64,000 nucleotides of DNA from JAXLRU01 sp046330935 (GCA_046330935.1 JAXLRU010000004.1:434001-498000), one strand, 5' to 3'. Positions 28,701-36,501 are shown, numbered from the stretch's first letter. Program-made: numbers and translations. Notes: generated from the sequence alone by a model not told the origin.

Positions 28701-29492
28701 GGCGTGCAGGGCCTCGCGCACCGCGGGCGGCAACCCTGGCGCGGGCGCCTCCTCCAGCACCTTCTGGTGGCGGCGCTGCAGCGAGCAGTCGCGGTCGCCG
28801 AGGCTGACGACGCGGCCGACGCCGTCCCCGAAGACCTGCACCTCCACGTGCCGGGCCCGCTCCACGTAGCGCTCGAGGAACGCCCCGGCCGAGGCGAAGC
28901 TGCGCGCGGCCAGGCGCTGCACGCGGTCCCACGCCTCGGCCAGGTCGCCGGGTGTCCGGCAGATCTGCAGGCCGATGCCGCCCCCGCCGCCGGTGGCCTT
29001 GAGCATCACGGGATACCCGAGCACCTCGGCCTCGGCGAGCGCGACCTCGAGGGCGGGCAGCAGCCCGGTGCCCGGCAGCAGCGGCACCCCCGCGGCCTGG
29101 GCGAGGTCGCGGGCGGTGTGCTTGGTGCCGAACTGCTCCAGGTGCTCGGGGCGGGGGCCGACGAACGCGATCCCCGCGGCCTCGACGGCGCGCGCGAACG
29201 CGGCGTCCTCCGAGAGGAACCCGTAGCCGGGGTGGATCGCGCCCGTGCCGGTCGCCGCCGCGGCCTCCAGGACGGCGTCCACCTTGAGGTAGCTCTCGCG
29301 CGCCGGCGCCGGGCCGAGCCGGACGGCGGTGTCGGCCAGCCGCACGTGCGGGGCGCCGCGGTCGGCGTCGGAGAACACCGCGACGCTGCGCAGGCCCAGC
29401 TGTCGTGCCGAGCGGATGATCCGGCAGGCGATCTCGCCCCGGTTGGCGACGAGCAGGGTGTCGTAGCTCAGCTCGCCCAAGCTGGCGTTCAC
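25782..29492 (-). CDS. Biotin-dependent urea/guanidine carboxylase
   Basis: This 1236-residue enzyme has a biotin carboxylase domain at the N-terminus (LLVANRGEIACRIIRSAR; ATP-binding GGGGGIGLQ; ERYVERARHVEVQVFGD; EVNTRLQVEHPVTEQ). Two carboxyltransferase-type domains follow (KipI/KipA-like; WPGRVGYWEVGVPPSGPMDD and YRIVHDASYLVLGLGDVYLG). A biotinyl domain is at the C-terminus with the acceptor Lys in LEAMKLETVV. It carboxylates urea to allophanate, or guanidine to carboxyguanidine when DUF1989 proteins are encoded alongside, as here. GTG 29492 overlaps the upstream stop by 4 bp, and the downstream gene starts in a TGATG overlap. Confidence 0.95.
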   Translation of the reverse strand: MNASLGELSYDTLLVANRGEIACRIIRSARQLGLRSVAVFSDADRGAPHVRLADTAVRLGPAPARESYLKVDAVLEAAAATGTGAIHPGYGFLSEDAAFARAVEAAGIAFVGPRPEHLEQFGTKHTARDLAQAAGVPLLPGTGLLPALEVALAEAEVLGYPVMLKATGGGGGIGLQICRTPGDLAEAWDRVQRLAARSFASAGAFLERYVERARHVEVQVFGDGVGRVVSLGDRDCSLQRRHQKVLEEAPAPGLPPAVREALHASARALCATVGYRSAGTVEYVYDAEREEVSFLEVNTRLQVEHPVTEQVSGVDLVAWMLRLAGGDATVLDGVPDDGPPRAGAAIEARVYAEDPRRDFQPSAGVLTGVTLPGSPDGTDGVRVDAWIEPGVEVSAHYDPMLAKVIATGTDRDDALRRLAAALQQTRVDGIETNLGLLRAAVADPRVVAAEHVTATLATIADDEPRIDVLRSGTLTTVQDWPGRVGYWEVGVPPSGPMDDRSFRLGNSILGNPPGAPGLECTLDGPKLRFSTATTVCVTGAPGPVYVDGVEVPMWAPVEVPAGGVLDLDLATGPGLRGYVLVKGGLDVPRYLGSAATFTLGQFGGHGGRALRPGDVLRPGHQPIVDTLDADADLPEFTNAWRISVVEGPHEAPEFFTPEDVEAFYAADWQVHFNSARTGVRLVGPKPTWAREDGGDAGLHPSNIHDTPYAVGAVDFTGDVPILLGPDGPSLGGFTCPATVVSGERWKLGQLRPGDTVRFVRITTDAAAEQRPRARAGLPVLLPSGSGAGAGDGDSGVLGRIPATDTTPEVTYRRSGDDHLLVEYGPMTLDLGLRMRVHALAERLSAEPLPRGGVLDLTPGIRSLQIHVDPDLLPLRRLLPLVRELEATIPATGELVVPSREVHLPLSWDDPATREAIARYMAGVRDDAPWCPWNIEFIRRVNGLESVDDVYRIVHDASYLVLGLGDVYLGAPVATPLDPRHRLVTTKYNPARTWTPENAVGIGGAYLCIYGMEGPGGYQFVGRTVQVWNRWGALPGGVARKGPFEPGSPWLLRHFDRIRWYPVGAEELLDLRADLAAGRLDLDIRPGTFSLAEHEEFLAREADSIAAFRSVQSAAFSAERAAWAAAGEFDPRPEPEVAVAGTLEVDVPDGAHLVEAPFVSNVWRVDVKVGDVVEAGASLLALEAMKLETVVPAPAAGEVLQVLVEPGTQVAPGVPLVVLAPSPVGDGAPADVEAEVA

Positions 29493-30160
29493 GCCGAGGC
29501 CGCAGCGAGATCGGCGACGACCATCCGCACCGGCGTCGGGTCGAAGCCGTTGCACGGGTTGTTGATCTGCGGGCAGTTCGAGACCAGGACGAGCGTGTCG
29601 ACCTCCGCCCGCAGCGACACCCGCAGCCCGGGCGCCGACAGCCCGTCGACGATGCCCAGCACGCCGTCGGGCTCCACCGGCACGTTCATGTACCAGTTGA
29701 TGTTGGAGACGAGGTCGCGCTTGCCCAGCCCCCAACGCGAGCCCTCGATCAGGAAGTTCTCGACGCACGCGTGCTGGTGCTTGGTGTGGTGGCCGTAGCG
29801 CAGGGTGTTCGATTCCTTCGAGCACGCGCCGCCGATGGTGTCGTGGCGGCCCACGTCGTCGCCGACCACCGTCATCAGCACCGTGTCGTCGAACGTGCGC
29901 AGCTGCGATCCCGTGGTGAGGAAGATGTTCGACTGCGCGCTCATCGTCGCCGCCGCGCTGTAGCGGTCGTCGGTGTCGACCGCGTTGTAGAGGATGCAGT
30001 CGACGGCCTGGTTGCCGCCGAGGTCGACGATCGTCAGCACCTGCCCGGCCTTGACGACGGCCGACCACGGCGCGCGCGCCGGCACCGTCTGGTCGAGGAC
30101 GGTCGTGCCGAGCAGCTGGCCGTCGCGGGTGATCGCGTGTTGCTGCGTGGTGGTCGTCAT
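29489..30160 (-). CDS. DUF1989 protein, CgdB/urea carboxylase-associated protein 2-like
   Basis: This 223-residue protein is of the DUF1989 (urea carboxylase-associated) family. Characteristic stretches are VKAGQVLTIVDLGGNQAVDC, TGSQLRTFDDTVLMTVVGDD and the Cys-containing GGACSKESN and CPQINNPCNGFDPTP. In guanidine-degrading bacteria, two DUF1989 proteins form the carboxyguanidine deiminase that turns carboxyguanidine into allophanate. ATG 30160 sits in a TGATG overlap with the upstream paralogue. The overlap on its other side with the carboxylase completes a tightly coupled unit. Confidence 0.88.
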   Translation of the reverse strand: MTTTTQQHAITRDGQLLGTTVLDQTVPARAPWSAVVKAGQVLTIVDLGGNQAVDCILYNAVDTDDRYSAAATMSAQSNIFLTTGSQLRTFDDTVLMTVVGDDVGRHDTIGGACSKESNTLRYGHHTKHQHACVENFLIEGSRWGLGKRDLVSNINWYMNVPVEPDGVLGIVDGLSAPGLRVSLRAEVDTLVLVSNCPQINNPCNGFDPTPVRMVVADLAAASA

Positions 30161-30993
30161 CACAGCCCCCGGGCCACGGAGTAGTCGACGGTGTTGAGGT
30201 AGGCGCGCTGCGCCTCGGGCGTGGCGGTGGCGAGCGGGTCATCCAGCGCTGTCGGCTCGCCCCGCCAGGCCAGGACGCGCAGCGGCGTGCTGACGTAGTC
30301 CTCCCGCGGGTCCAGCGGGTGCGGCACGTTGGCGATCAGGACGACGAGCGGCAGCTCGGCCTTGATCGTGACGCTCGCGCCGGCCCCCGCGCCGCCCGTG
30401 AAGGTGAGCGCGCCGTCGTCCGCGACCGTCGCGCCCTTGAGGAAGGTGACGCCCGCCGGCAGGTCGCGCGGGGTGAGCCCGTGCTTGAGCCCGGCGAGGG
30501 TGAGCAGCTCGCGGCCGGCGGGGCTCGGGCCCTGCGGGGACCCGTCGCCGTAGCGCTCGCGGTTGCGCCCGAGGCTGGACGTGCCGCACAGCGCGTCGTG
30601 GTGACCGGAGGAGTCGGCCGTGACGACGCCGAGCACGCGGCCCTGGTCGGACAGCAGCGGGTGCCCGACGCCCAGGTACGCCTGCCACGCGACCTTCGTC
30701 GTGTCGGCGACGTTCAGTCGCTCCCACGGCTGGTCGGCGTTGAGCAGGACGACGTGCGCCGCCGCGTCGCCGTCGACGTCCGTCAGCTGCAGGCTCGTGC
30801 CCGCCGCGAGGACCTTCGAGGTGTAGTTGCCGCCCGCCACCGTCTCGGCCCACACGAGGTCGGCGTGCTGGACGCCCTCCGGCGGGCTCGGCCAGGTGCT
30901 CGCCGGGACGACCGGCATGGTGTCGACGACGGTCCCTGCCTGGGCACGGGCGTGCTCTCGCGCCGCGTAGGTGGTGGCCGTGGAGCTGCTCAC
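30160..30993 (-). CDS. DUF1989 protein, CgdA/urea carboxylase-associated protein 1-like
   Basis: This is the first gene of the nitrogen operon, 277 residues from GTG 30993 (GGAGG upstream). It shares the DUF1989 fold with the next gene: VAAGTSLQLTDVDGDA-like core (VLAAGTSLQLTDVDGDAAAH), LLSDQGRVLGVVTADSSGHH, DALCGTSS and IANVPHPLDPREDYVSTP. Together with its paralogue it should form the deiminase subunit pair, or modulate the carboxylase. An in-frame ATG at 31014 is an alternative start. A GlnR-like box lies about 90 bp upstream. Confidence 0.88.
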   Translation of the reverse strand: MSSSTATTYAAREHARAQAGTVVDTMPVVPASTWPSPPEGVQHADLVWAETVAGGNYTSKVLAAGTSLQLTDVDGDAAAHVVLLNADQPWERLNVADTTKVAWQAYLGVGHPLLSDQGRVLGVVTADSSGHHDALCGTSSLGRNRERYGDGSPQGPSPAGRELLTLAGLKHGLTPRDLPAGVTFLKGATVADDGALTFTGGAGAGASVTIKAELPLVVLIANVPHPLDPREDYVSTPLRVLAWRGEPTALDDPLATATPEAQRAYLNTVDYSVARGL

Positions 30994-31080
30994 GAGCGGA
31001 TGCCTCCGTCGCATCGTGGGGAATACCTAACGATTGACAGAGAAGCTAGGGAGCGTGGTCGCGCCCGGGGTGTCCGCCCG

Positions 31081-31096
31081 GTAACGGTCGTGTGAC
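31081..31096. promoter_or_regulatory. GlnR-like box
   Basis: GTAAC-n6-GTGAC (GTCAC-n6-GTTAC on the other strand) resembles the actinobacterial GlnR site gTnAC-n6-GaAAC. It is about 90 bp upstream of a urea/guanidine nitrogen-assimilation operon, the kind of gene GlnR controls. The b-site match is imperfect. Confidence 0.4.
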
Positions 31097-31190
31097 GCAC
31101 CGGGCGAGCCGGACATCCTCGCGGACGACGGGTGCCGCCTTCGGCGCCCGGGCGGGCGTCCCTGCCGACCCCGGCCTCCTGTCGGCGGGG

Positions 31191-31259
31191 CAGATGCCCC
31201 GACTTCACGAGACACGCCGGGTGCTCCCCCGGCGTGTCGCGAGGAAGTGGGGGCATCTG
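31191..31259. repeat. Long imperfect inverted repeat 1
   Basis: Arm 31191-31221 (starting CAGATGCCCC, ending GACACGCCGGG) pairs with 31226-31259, leaving a 4-nt loop, one mismatch block and one bulge. Confidence 0.8.
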
Positions 31260-31278
31260 GGCCTGACGGCCGGCCCAG

Positions 31279-31360
31279 CCCGCCCCAGATGAGCGGCTTC
31301 CGTGAGCTGGGCACCCTCTCGCGGTGCCGGAGCTGACGGAACCTGCTCATCTGAGGCGGG
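31279..31360. repeat. Long imperfect inverted repeat 2
   Basis: Arm 31279-31315 pairs with 31322-31360. Paired blocks include CCCGCC, CAGATGAGC, TTCCGT and GCACC. Only about six mismatches are seen over nearly 40 bp. It begins 19 bp after the first hairpin. Confidence 0.8.
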
Positions 31361-31541
31361 CGCGGCCTCGGGGAGGCGCCCCGCCGGCACCGTGCGGCGC
31401 AGACCTCTCCGCACGCCTCGTCACGAATGCGCTGACTCGGTTAAGGTGCGCGACGCCGCGGCGTCGAGGCAGCCGGCCCGCGGCGGGCCCCACCTGCCCC
31501 AGCACCCCCCGCCACCGACGTCGCCGCCGACTGGAGCTCCT

Positions 31542-32969
31542 GTGAACCGCTCGCGCACCCTGCTCTCCCTGGCGACCGCGGCCTGCGCGGCCCTCGCCCT
31601 CGCCGCAGGCCCGGCTCTGGCCAGCACCGGCGGCAGCGCACCCGACGGGGCGGGCTCCGCGCAGGCGACGCCGAAGCCGTCGACGACGACCAAGACGACG
31701 AAGACCACGAAGAAGACGACGAAGAAGCCGACCGGGTGCACCAAGAAGAAGTGCACGACCGGCAAGCCGACCAGGACCAGGAGCTGCAAGAACCCCAAGA
31801 AGTGCGGCACGACGACCAGCCGGCCCACGACGACGACCCCCGGCTCGACGACCCCGACCACCACCACGACGACGAGCCCCACCACCACGCCGACCACGAC
31901 CACGCCCACGGGCCCCACCCCGACGCCGACGCTGTCGGACGGCCCCCGCGCGCAGGGCAGCCTCACCGGCATGGTGACGGCCGGCAGGGTCAAGGTGAAC
32001 AGCACGTCGTGGCAGTTCAGCTGGCCGGGCGTGGCCATCGAGGGCGCGTTCACGGGCACGTCGGTGGGCGTCAACATCGACGACGTGGGCGCGTTCTTCG
32101 ACGTCCAGGTGGACGGCGTGACCGTCGCCACGCTCAACGCGCCGTCGACGTCCACGCACTGGATCACCGGCCTGCGCGACGGGACGCACCTGTTCCGCCT
32201 GGTCAAGCGCAGCGAGAGCACGTGGTCGACGGCCACGTTCGGCGGTCTCGTCGCGGGCAGCGGGGGTTCGGTGATCGCGGTGCCGCGCCCGTTCAAGAAC
32301 CGCCAGATCGAGTTCATCGGCGACTCGTACACGGCCGGCTACGGCGACCTCTCGACGTCGCGCAGCTGCACCGAGCTCAACAAGCTGAGCAACGCCGACG
32401 TCACGTTCGGTGCCCTGACCGCGCGCGCCCTCGGCGCCGACTACCAGCTCAACGCGTTCTCTGGCCGCGGCATGGTCCGCAACTACGGCGGCGGCGAGCC
32501 CGGCACCAGCTACCGGACCTACTACGACCGCGCGCTGCTGGCCGACGCGAACGACGTCTGGCAGCGGCCTTTGTCGTGGAAGCCGCAGGTCGTCGTCATC
32601 GGGCTGGGCATCAACGACTTCTCGACGACGCTCAACGGGAACGAGGCGTGGGCGAACACCGCCGCGCTCACCGCGGCCTACCGCAGCGCCTACAAGGAGT
32701 TCGTGGCGAAGCTGCGCGGCATCTACGGGCCGAGCACGGTGATCGTGGCGAGCGCCACGGCCGTGTACCCGGGCAACGAGATGGGCCCCAACGTGCAGCA
32801 GGTCGTCACCGAGCTCAACGCGGCCGGCGACCCGAACGTGAAGTACTGGTACTACTCCGACGAGGGCATGGACAAGCTCGGCTGCGACTGGCACCCCTCG
32901 GCGAAGGACCACCAGCTCATCGCCCAGCGACTGCAGGACTTCCTGGCCACGCTCAAGCTCGGCTGGTGA
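31542..32969 (+). CDS. Secreted SGNH carbohydrate esterase, CE2-like
   Basis: This 475-residue protein has a signal peptide (LLSLATAACAALALAAGPALA, residues about 6-26), then a long Thr/Lys/Pro-rich linker (about 45-135) that includes two Cys pairs in a basic context (CTKKKC and CKNPKKC). A jelly-roll domain follows (about 145-245), and then an SGNH hydrolase domain: block I IEFIGDSYTAGYG with the nucleophile Ser, block III GLGINDFS and block V DWHPS with Asp and His. GDSYTxGYG plus an N-terminal beta-domain is typical of CE2 acetyl-esterases, which remove acetyl groups from plant polysaccharides. GTG 31542 follows a GGAG box. Confidence 0.88.
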   Translation: MNRSRTLLSLATAACAALALAAGPALASTGGSAPDGAGSAQATPKPSTTTKTTKTTKKTTKKPTGCTKKKCTTGKPTRTRSCKNPKKCGTTTSRPTTTTPGSTTPTTTTTTSPTTTPTTTTPTGPTPTPTLSDGPRAQGSLTGMVTAGRVKVNSTSWQFSWPGVAIEGAFTGTSVGVNIDDVGAFFDVQVDGVTVATLNAPSTSTHWITGLRDGTHLFRLVKRSESTWSTATFGGLVAGSGGSVIAVPRPFKNRQIEFIGDSYTAGYGDLSTSRSCTELNKLSNADVTFGALTARALGADYQLNAFSGRGMVRNYGGGEPGTSYRTYYDRALLADANDVWQRPLSWKPQVVVIGLGINDFSTTLNGNEAWANTAALTAAYRSAYKEFVAKLRGIYGPSTVIVASATAVYPGNEMGPNVQQVVTELNAAGDPNVKYWYYSDEGMDKLGCDWHPSAKDHQLIAQRLQDFLATLKLGW

Positions 32970-32978
32970 ACCTGGGGC

Positions 32979-33299
32979 TCAGTCCCACGTGGTGAGACCG
33001 CGGACGAGGCGGCGCACCACGGGCCCCCACCCGCGGTCCGTGGCGGCGTCGTCCTCGCCGTCGCGGCCCGCGGCGAACCGCTCCTCGGCGACGACGCGCA
33101 CCCCCGGCGTCGCGGCCAGCGCGGCGGGCTCCAGCGACTCGACCATCGCGGCGGCGCTGCCCAGCGCGCGCAGGGCCTCGACCGAACCGCGGTCGAGGCC
33201 GCCGGCGAGCAGGTGCTCGCGCAGCACGACCTCGTCGACGACGAGGTCGTAGCCGACGGTCAGCCGCACCCGGACGCCGTCCGCGGGCTGCTCCTGCAA
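32979..33299 (-). CDS. Small hypothetical protein with TTG start
   Basis: I do not recognise this 106-residue protein. It begins at TTG 33299, 6 nt after a strong AGGAGG box. The sequence is VRVRLTVGYDLVVDEVVLRE at the N-terminal end, a helical middle, and a charged C-terminus (RGWGPVVRRLVRGLTTWD). It follows the zinc-ribbon gene on the same strand and may be co-transcribed. It ends 9 bp after the convergent esterase stop. Confidence 0.55.
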   Translation of the reverse strand: MQEQPADGVRVRLTVGYDLVVDEVVLREHLLAGGLDRGSVEALRALGSAAAMVESLEPAALAATPGVRVVAEERFAAGRDGEDDAATDRGWGPVVRRLVRGLTTWD

Positions 33300-33358
33300 C
33301 GGGCACCTCCTGCACGGGCCGCCGCGACGGCGAGGTCGCGGCGACCCGGCGCGGCACG

Positions 33359-33754
33359 TCAGCTGGAGAACAGCATCCGGAACATCGAGTGCTTCTTGTG
33401 GTGGCCGTGGTGGCCGTAGGGCGAGCCCCACCCCGGCTGACCGTACCCGGCGGGCGGCGCGGGCGGCGGGTAGCCCTGCTGCGGGTATCCCTGCTGGGGG
33501 TAACCCTGCTGCGGGTAACCGGCGGGCGGGGGCGGCGGGTAGCCGGCCTGGGCGGCGGGAGCGGGCGGCGGCGGGGGGGCCGCGGCCGGGGCGGGGGCGC
33601 GCTCGACCCACTGCTCCTCGACGCGCATCAGCTGCTCGAGCTCGCCGTGGTCGAGGAAGACGCCGCGGCATCCGGTGCACTGGTCGACGTGGACGCCGTT
33701 GCGCTCGTAGGTGTTCATGGCCGCGTGGCACTTCGGACACTGCAGGGTCGACAC
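33359..33754 (-). CDS. TFIIB-type zinc-ribbon protein
   Basis: This 131-residue protein has an N-terminal zf-TFIIB ribbon: CPKCHAAMNTYERNGVHVDQ then CTGCRGVFLDHGELEQL. Its two CxxC knuckles bind one zinc ion. A Pro/Gly/Tyr/Gln-rich tail follows with three tandem GYPQQ units and a His-rich end (HHGHHKKH). Such proteins are widespread and of unknown function, perhaps binding nucleic acid. GTG 33754 follows a GGAGGAAGG box. Confidence 0.8.
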   Translation of the reverse strand: MSTLQCPKCHAAMNTYERNGVHVDQCTGCRGVFLDHGELEQLMRVEEQWVERAPAPAAAPPPPPAPAAQAGYPPPPPAGYPQQGYPQQGYPQQGYPPPAPPAGYGQPGWGSPYGHHGHHKKHSMFRMLFSS

Positions 33755-33794
33755 GGTCGTCCTTCCTCCGCCGGGCTCGTGGCCCGGAACCAGC

Positions 33795-34886
33795 TCAACG
33801 ATGGGCTTCCCGGTGCGCCGACCGGGCCTCGGCACCGATCTGCGCACTCGTCCGCACGAACGACTCGCCGACGCGGTCGAGTTCCCGCCCGGCCACGATC
33901 GCCTCGATCACGGCGCGGGCGGCGGTCTGGACGACCAGCGCCCGGGCGACGGCGTCCAGCCACGGCCACGGATCGCCGTCGCGCGGCACCGCCGGGCCGC
34001 CGACGCCGCGGTAGGCGTCGAGGAACGCCGCCCAGTCGGCGGGGTCGAGGACACCCGCGGCGTACCACGCGGCGGGGCGTGCGAGGTCCCACGCCGCGGG
34101 TCCGGTGCCGAGGTCGTCGACGTCGAGCAGTCGCCATCGCCCGTCGTCGCCCCGGCCGAGCTGGCCCAGGTGCAGGTCACCGTGCACGACCGTGGCGGGC
34201 AGCTCCTCCGGCGCCGCGGCCTCGGGGCTGGTCGCGCGGGCCCATGCCGGCAGGGCTGCGGCGGCGGCGAGGACGGCGTGCGCCGCGTGCGTGAGCGGCG
34301 GGGACGCCGCGGGGGCGGCGAGTGCGCGCAGCCGGGCGACGGCGTCGGCCACGCGGAGCGCCGAGCGTGCGGGCGGCGGAACAGGCGGGGGCTGCAGCCG
34401 CCCGGAGGCAGGCAGAGGCGCGGCCGACGCGGGGACCGGGGCACCGGACGCCGGCGGGGGCTGGGCGTGCAGCCGCGCGGCGAGTTCCCCGAGCCGGGCC
34501 CACGGCGCGTGGGGAAGGTCGTCGACACCCAGGACGTGCACGCGAGGCCACGTGGTGAGCAGCCGCCCCCGGTGGCGGTGCACGCGCAGCTGGAGGGGCG
34601 CGACGAGCGCACCGGAGGTGTCGTGCGCGGCGACGGCGAGGCGGCGAGCGAGGGCGTCGGGGTCGGTGCCCTCCTGGTGCCGCTTCACCACGACGTCCCC
34701 GACCGCGACGACGAGCACGTCGCCCCGCTCGGACAGCACCTGGGCGGGGTCGGAGACGTCCGGCCGGCCGAGGTCGCGGGCGATCCGGACGGCGAGCTGC
34801 AGCCACTCCGCTCGGTCAACGCGGTCAGCGCCATCCGCGCCGTCAGCGCGGTCAGCGCCATCACTGATCCCCACGTCACCGTCCAC
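33795..34886 (-). CDS. APH-family phosphotransferase
   Basis: This 363-residue protein has the aminoglycoside/choline kinase fold. The catalytic loop is VVHGDLHLGQLGRGDDGR (about residues 232-250) and the metal-binding segment is RLLDVDDLGTGPAAWDLARP. The N-terminal kinase lobe (VLVVAVGDVVVKRHQEG) supplies the ATP-binding Lys. The substrate could be an antibiotic or a small cellular metabolite. The N-terminus shows a repeated GADRADGADGADRVDRA run due to a short tandem DNA repeat. No resistance role can be claimed. Confidence 0.85.
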   Translation of the reverse strand: MDGDVGISDGADRADGADGADRVDRAEWLQLAVRIARDLGRPDVSDPAQVLSERGDVLVVAVGDVVVKRHQEGTDPDALARRLAVAAHDTSGALVAPLQLRVHRHRGRLLTTWPRVHVLGVDDLPHAPWARLGELAARLHAQPPPASGAPVPASAAPLPASGRLQPPPVPPPARSALRVADAVARLRALAAPAASPPLTHAAHAVLAAAAALPAWARATSPEAAAPEELPATVVHGDLHLGQLGRGDDGRWRLLDVDDLGTGPAAWDLARPAAWYAAGVLDPADWAAFLDAYRGVGGPAVPRDGDPWPWLDAVARALVVQTAARAVIEAIVAGRELDRVGESFVRTSAQIGAEARSAHREAHR

Positions 34887-35029
34887 GCGGCCACGGTAGG
34901 CGCCGGGCGGGCAGTCCCGCCGGTCCGGTCGCTCTCGGTGCCGCGTCGAGCACCGTTCGAGGTCGCACTGCTGTCCTGGCAGGGTCGAGGACCCGGCCTC
35001 GACGGCCGCAGGGGTGGGAGGTGGACACC

Positions 35030-35722
35030 GTGAGCGTGATGCCGCCGGCAGTGTCGCAGGGGGATTCGGGGGCAGGGACCCCCGAGGATCCGCACGGAGT
35101 ACCCGGACGCTGCGCGACGGCTCGCGTGCTCGTCGCCGCGCGGGTGTCCCTGGTCCGGGCGGGCATGGTGGCGCTGCTGGACCGCGAGGCGGGGCTCGAC
35201 GCCGTCGCCGAGGCCTGCAGCGCCGCCGAAGCCCTCGCCGTCGCGCGCACGACCTCGCCGTGCGTCGTCCTCGTGGACGAGCAGACGCTGGCCGACCACG
35301 ACCCCTCGGCCTGGCTGGCCGCCCTGCGCACGGCGACCGGCAGCGGCCGCGTCGTCCTCGTCACCGCCAGCCCCGACGTCGTCCGGGCGGCCGCGGCAGC
35401 GGGCTTCGACGGGCTCGCCCACCCCGACGTCCACCCGCGCCAGCTCGCGGACATCCTGCGCGCCGTCCACGACGGCGGCATCGCCTACGACCCGAGGCTC
35501 CTCGCGCCGCTGTTGAGCAACCGCGCGGCGTCGCCGCTGTCGCCCGGCGAGCAGCGGGTGCTGCGCGAGATCGCCGACGGGCACCGGGTGCGCGACGTCG
35601 CGGGACGCCTGTTCCTCAGCGAGGGCACCGTGCGCAACTACGTGTCCGCGGTGATCCGAAAATCCGGCGCGCGCAACCGGGTCGACGCGATCCGGATCGC
35701 GCGCGCCGCAGGATGGATCTGA
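35030..35722 (+). CDS. LuxR/NarL-type response regulator, divergent receiver
   Basis: This 230-residue protein has a receiver-like domain (residues about 32-150) and a C-terminal LuxR helix-turn-helix (LSPGEQRVLREIADGHRVRD then LFLSEGTVRNYVSAVIRKSG). The receiver keeps an Asp at the expected position (VVLVDEQTLADHDPSAW), but the usual acidic pair near the N-terminus is replaced by AARVSL, so it may not be phosphorylated normally. No kinase gene is adjacent. The RiPP cluster begins about 800 bp downstream, so regulation of it is possible but unproven. GTG 35030 follows GGAGG. Confidence 0.85.
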   Translation: MSVMPPAVSQGDSGAGTPEDPHGVPGRCATARVLVAARVSLVRAGMVALLDREAGLDAVAEACSAAEALAVARTTSPCVVLVDEQTLADHDPSAWLAALRTATGSGRVVLVTASPDVVRAAAAAGFDGLAHPDVHPRQLADILRAVHDGGIAYDPRLLAPLLSNRAASPLSPGEQRVLREIADGHRVRDVAGRLFLSEGTVRNYVSAVIRKSGARNRVDAIRIARAAGWI

Positions 35723-35755
35723 CATGTCCCCCCGGCGGGCGGGTACCTCCCCGCC

Positions 35756-35968
35756 ATGAGCGACAACCTGAGCAAGGGCGACCACGTCACCTGGAAGTCC
35801 CACGGCGGGCAGGCCGAGGGCGTCGTCGAGAAGAAGATCACCTCCGACACCGAGGCCGCCGGGCGCACCGTGCGCGCGTCGAAGGACGACCCCCAGTACC
35901 TCGTCAAGAGCGAGAAGTCGGGCGGTGAGGCCGTGCACAAGCCGTCGGCCCTGAAGCCGAAGGACTGA
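35756..35968 (+). CDS. DUF2945/Hva1-TUDOR small protein
   Basis: This 70-residue protein matches the Hva1-TUDOR (DUF2945) family: LSKGDHVTWKSHGGQAEGVV, then an EKKITSDTEAAGRTVRASKDDPQYLVKSEK-type pattern with the DPQYLVKSEKSG motif, and AVHKPSALK. These small basic proteins have a beta-barrel of unknown role. Its start is 33 bp after the LuxR gene. Confidence 0.88.
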   Translation: MSDNLSKGDHVTWKSHGGQAEGVVEKKITSDTEAAGRTVRASKDDPQYLVKSEKSGGEAVHKPSALKPKD

Positions 35969-36044
35969 TCCCGCCGCGGCGATGATTTCGGTCGGCGACG
36001 CCGGTCTGCACCCTCGAACGCCCCTTCGAGGACTGGAGACCCCG

Positions 36045-36485
36045 ATGTCGCACCCCGGCCGCATGCTCTTCGTCAACCTGCCCGTCGCCGACGTCGCGCG
36101 CAGCAGCGCGTTCTTCGCGGGCCTGGGCTTCACGTTCAACCCGGCCATGAGCGACGACACCGCCGCGTGCATGCTCGTCGGTGAACACGCGTTCGTCATG
36201 CTGCTCAGCCACGAGAAGTTCGCCCAGTTCGCGAAGCTGCCGATCGCCGACGCCCGCACCCACACCCTGGCGCTCTACTGCTTCAGCGTGGACTCGCGCG
36301 AGCAGGTCGACGCCGTGAGCACCGCGGCGCTGTCCGCCGGCGGCACCGAGGTGGACGGCCCCGAGGACTTCGGGTTCATGTACTCGCGCAGCTTCTACGA
36401 CCTCGACGGCCACGGCTGGCAGGTCATGTGGATGGACCCGGCCGCCGCGGCCCAGGGCATGCAGGAGGCCGGCGCCCCTGCATGA
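36045..36485 (+). CDS. VOC-family (glyoxalase/bleomycin-resistance fold) protein
   Basis: This 146-residue protein has two beta-alpha-beta-beta-beta modules. The first is MLFVNLPVADVARSSAFFAGLGFTFN and the second centres on FYDLDGHGWQVMWMDP. Such proteins are metal-dependent dioxygenases, glyoxalases or antibiotic-binding proteins. Metal ligands cannot be assigned with confidence. It converges on the RiPP cluster and ends 16 bp before the dehydrogenase gene, so a self-protection role is conceivable, though it may simply be a neighbour. Confidence 0.8.
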   Translation: MSHPGRMLFVNLPVADVARSSAFFAGLGFTFNPAMSDDTAACMLVGEHAFVMLLSHEKFAQFAKLPIADARTHTLALYCFSVDSREQVDAVSTAALSAGGTEVDGPEDFGFMYSRSFYDLDGHGWQVMWMDPAAAAQGMQEAGAPA

Positions 36486-36501
36486 CGTCGTGACGGCGTC
36501 A

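Larger units (their letters stand above)
30994..31541. other. Intergenic region with GlnR-like box and two long hairpins
   Basis: This 548-bp region separates the divergent nitrogen operon and the esterase gene. It holds a GlnR-like box (31081-31096) and two long imperfect inverted repeats (31191-31259 and 31279-31360), described as separate features. I see no gene in it and no guanidine-I riboswitch consensus. Confidence 0.5.

Noticed and set aside
25819..28932. A 1037-codon minus-strand frame within the carboxylase
   Set aside because: Out of frame with the conserved biotin carboxylase motifs and Arg/Ala-rich; a shadow.
30994..31190. A guanidine-I (ykkC) riboswitch before the DUF1989/carboxylase operon
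   Set aside because: I looked for the conserved ykkC core blocks and did not find them. A covariance search would be decisive.
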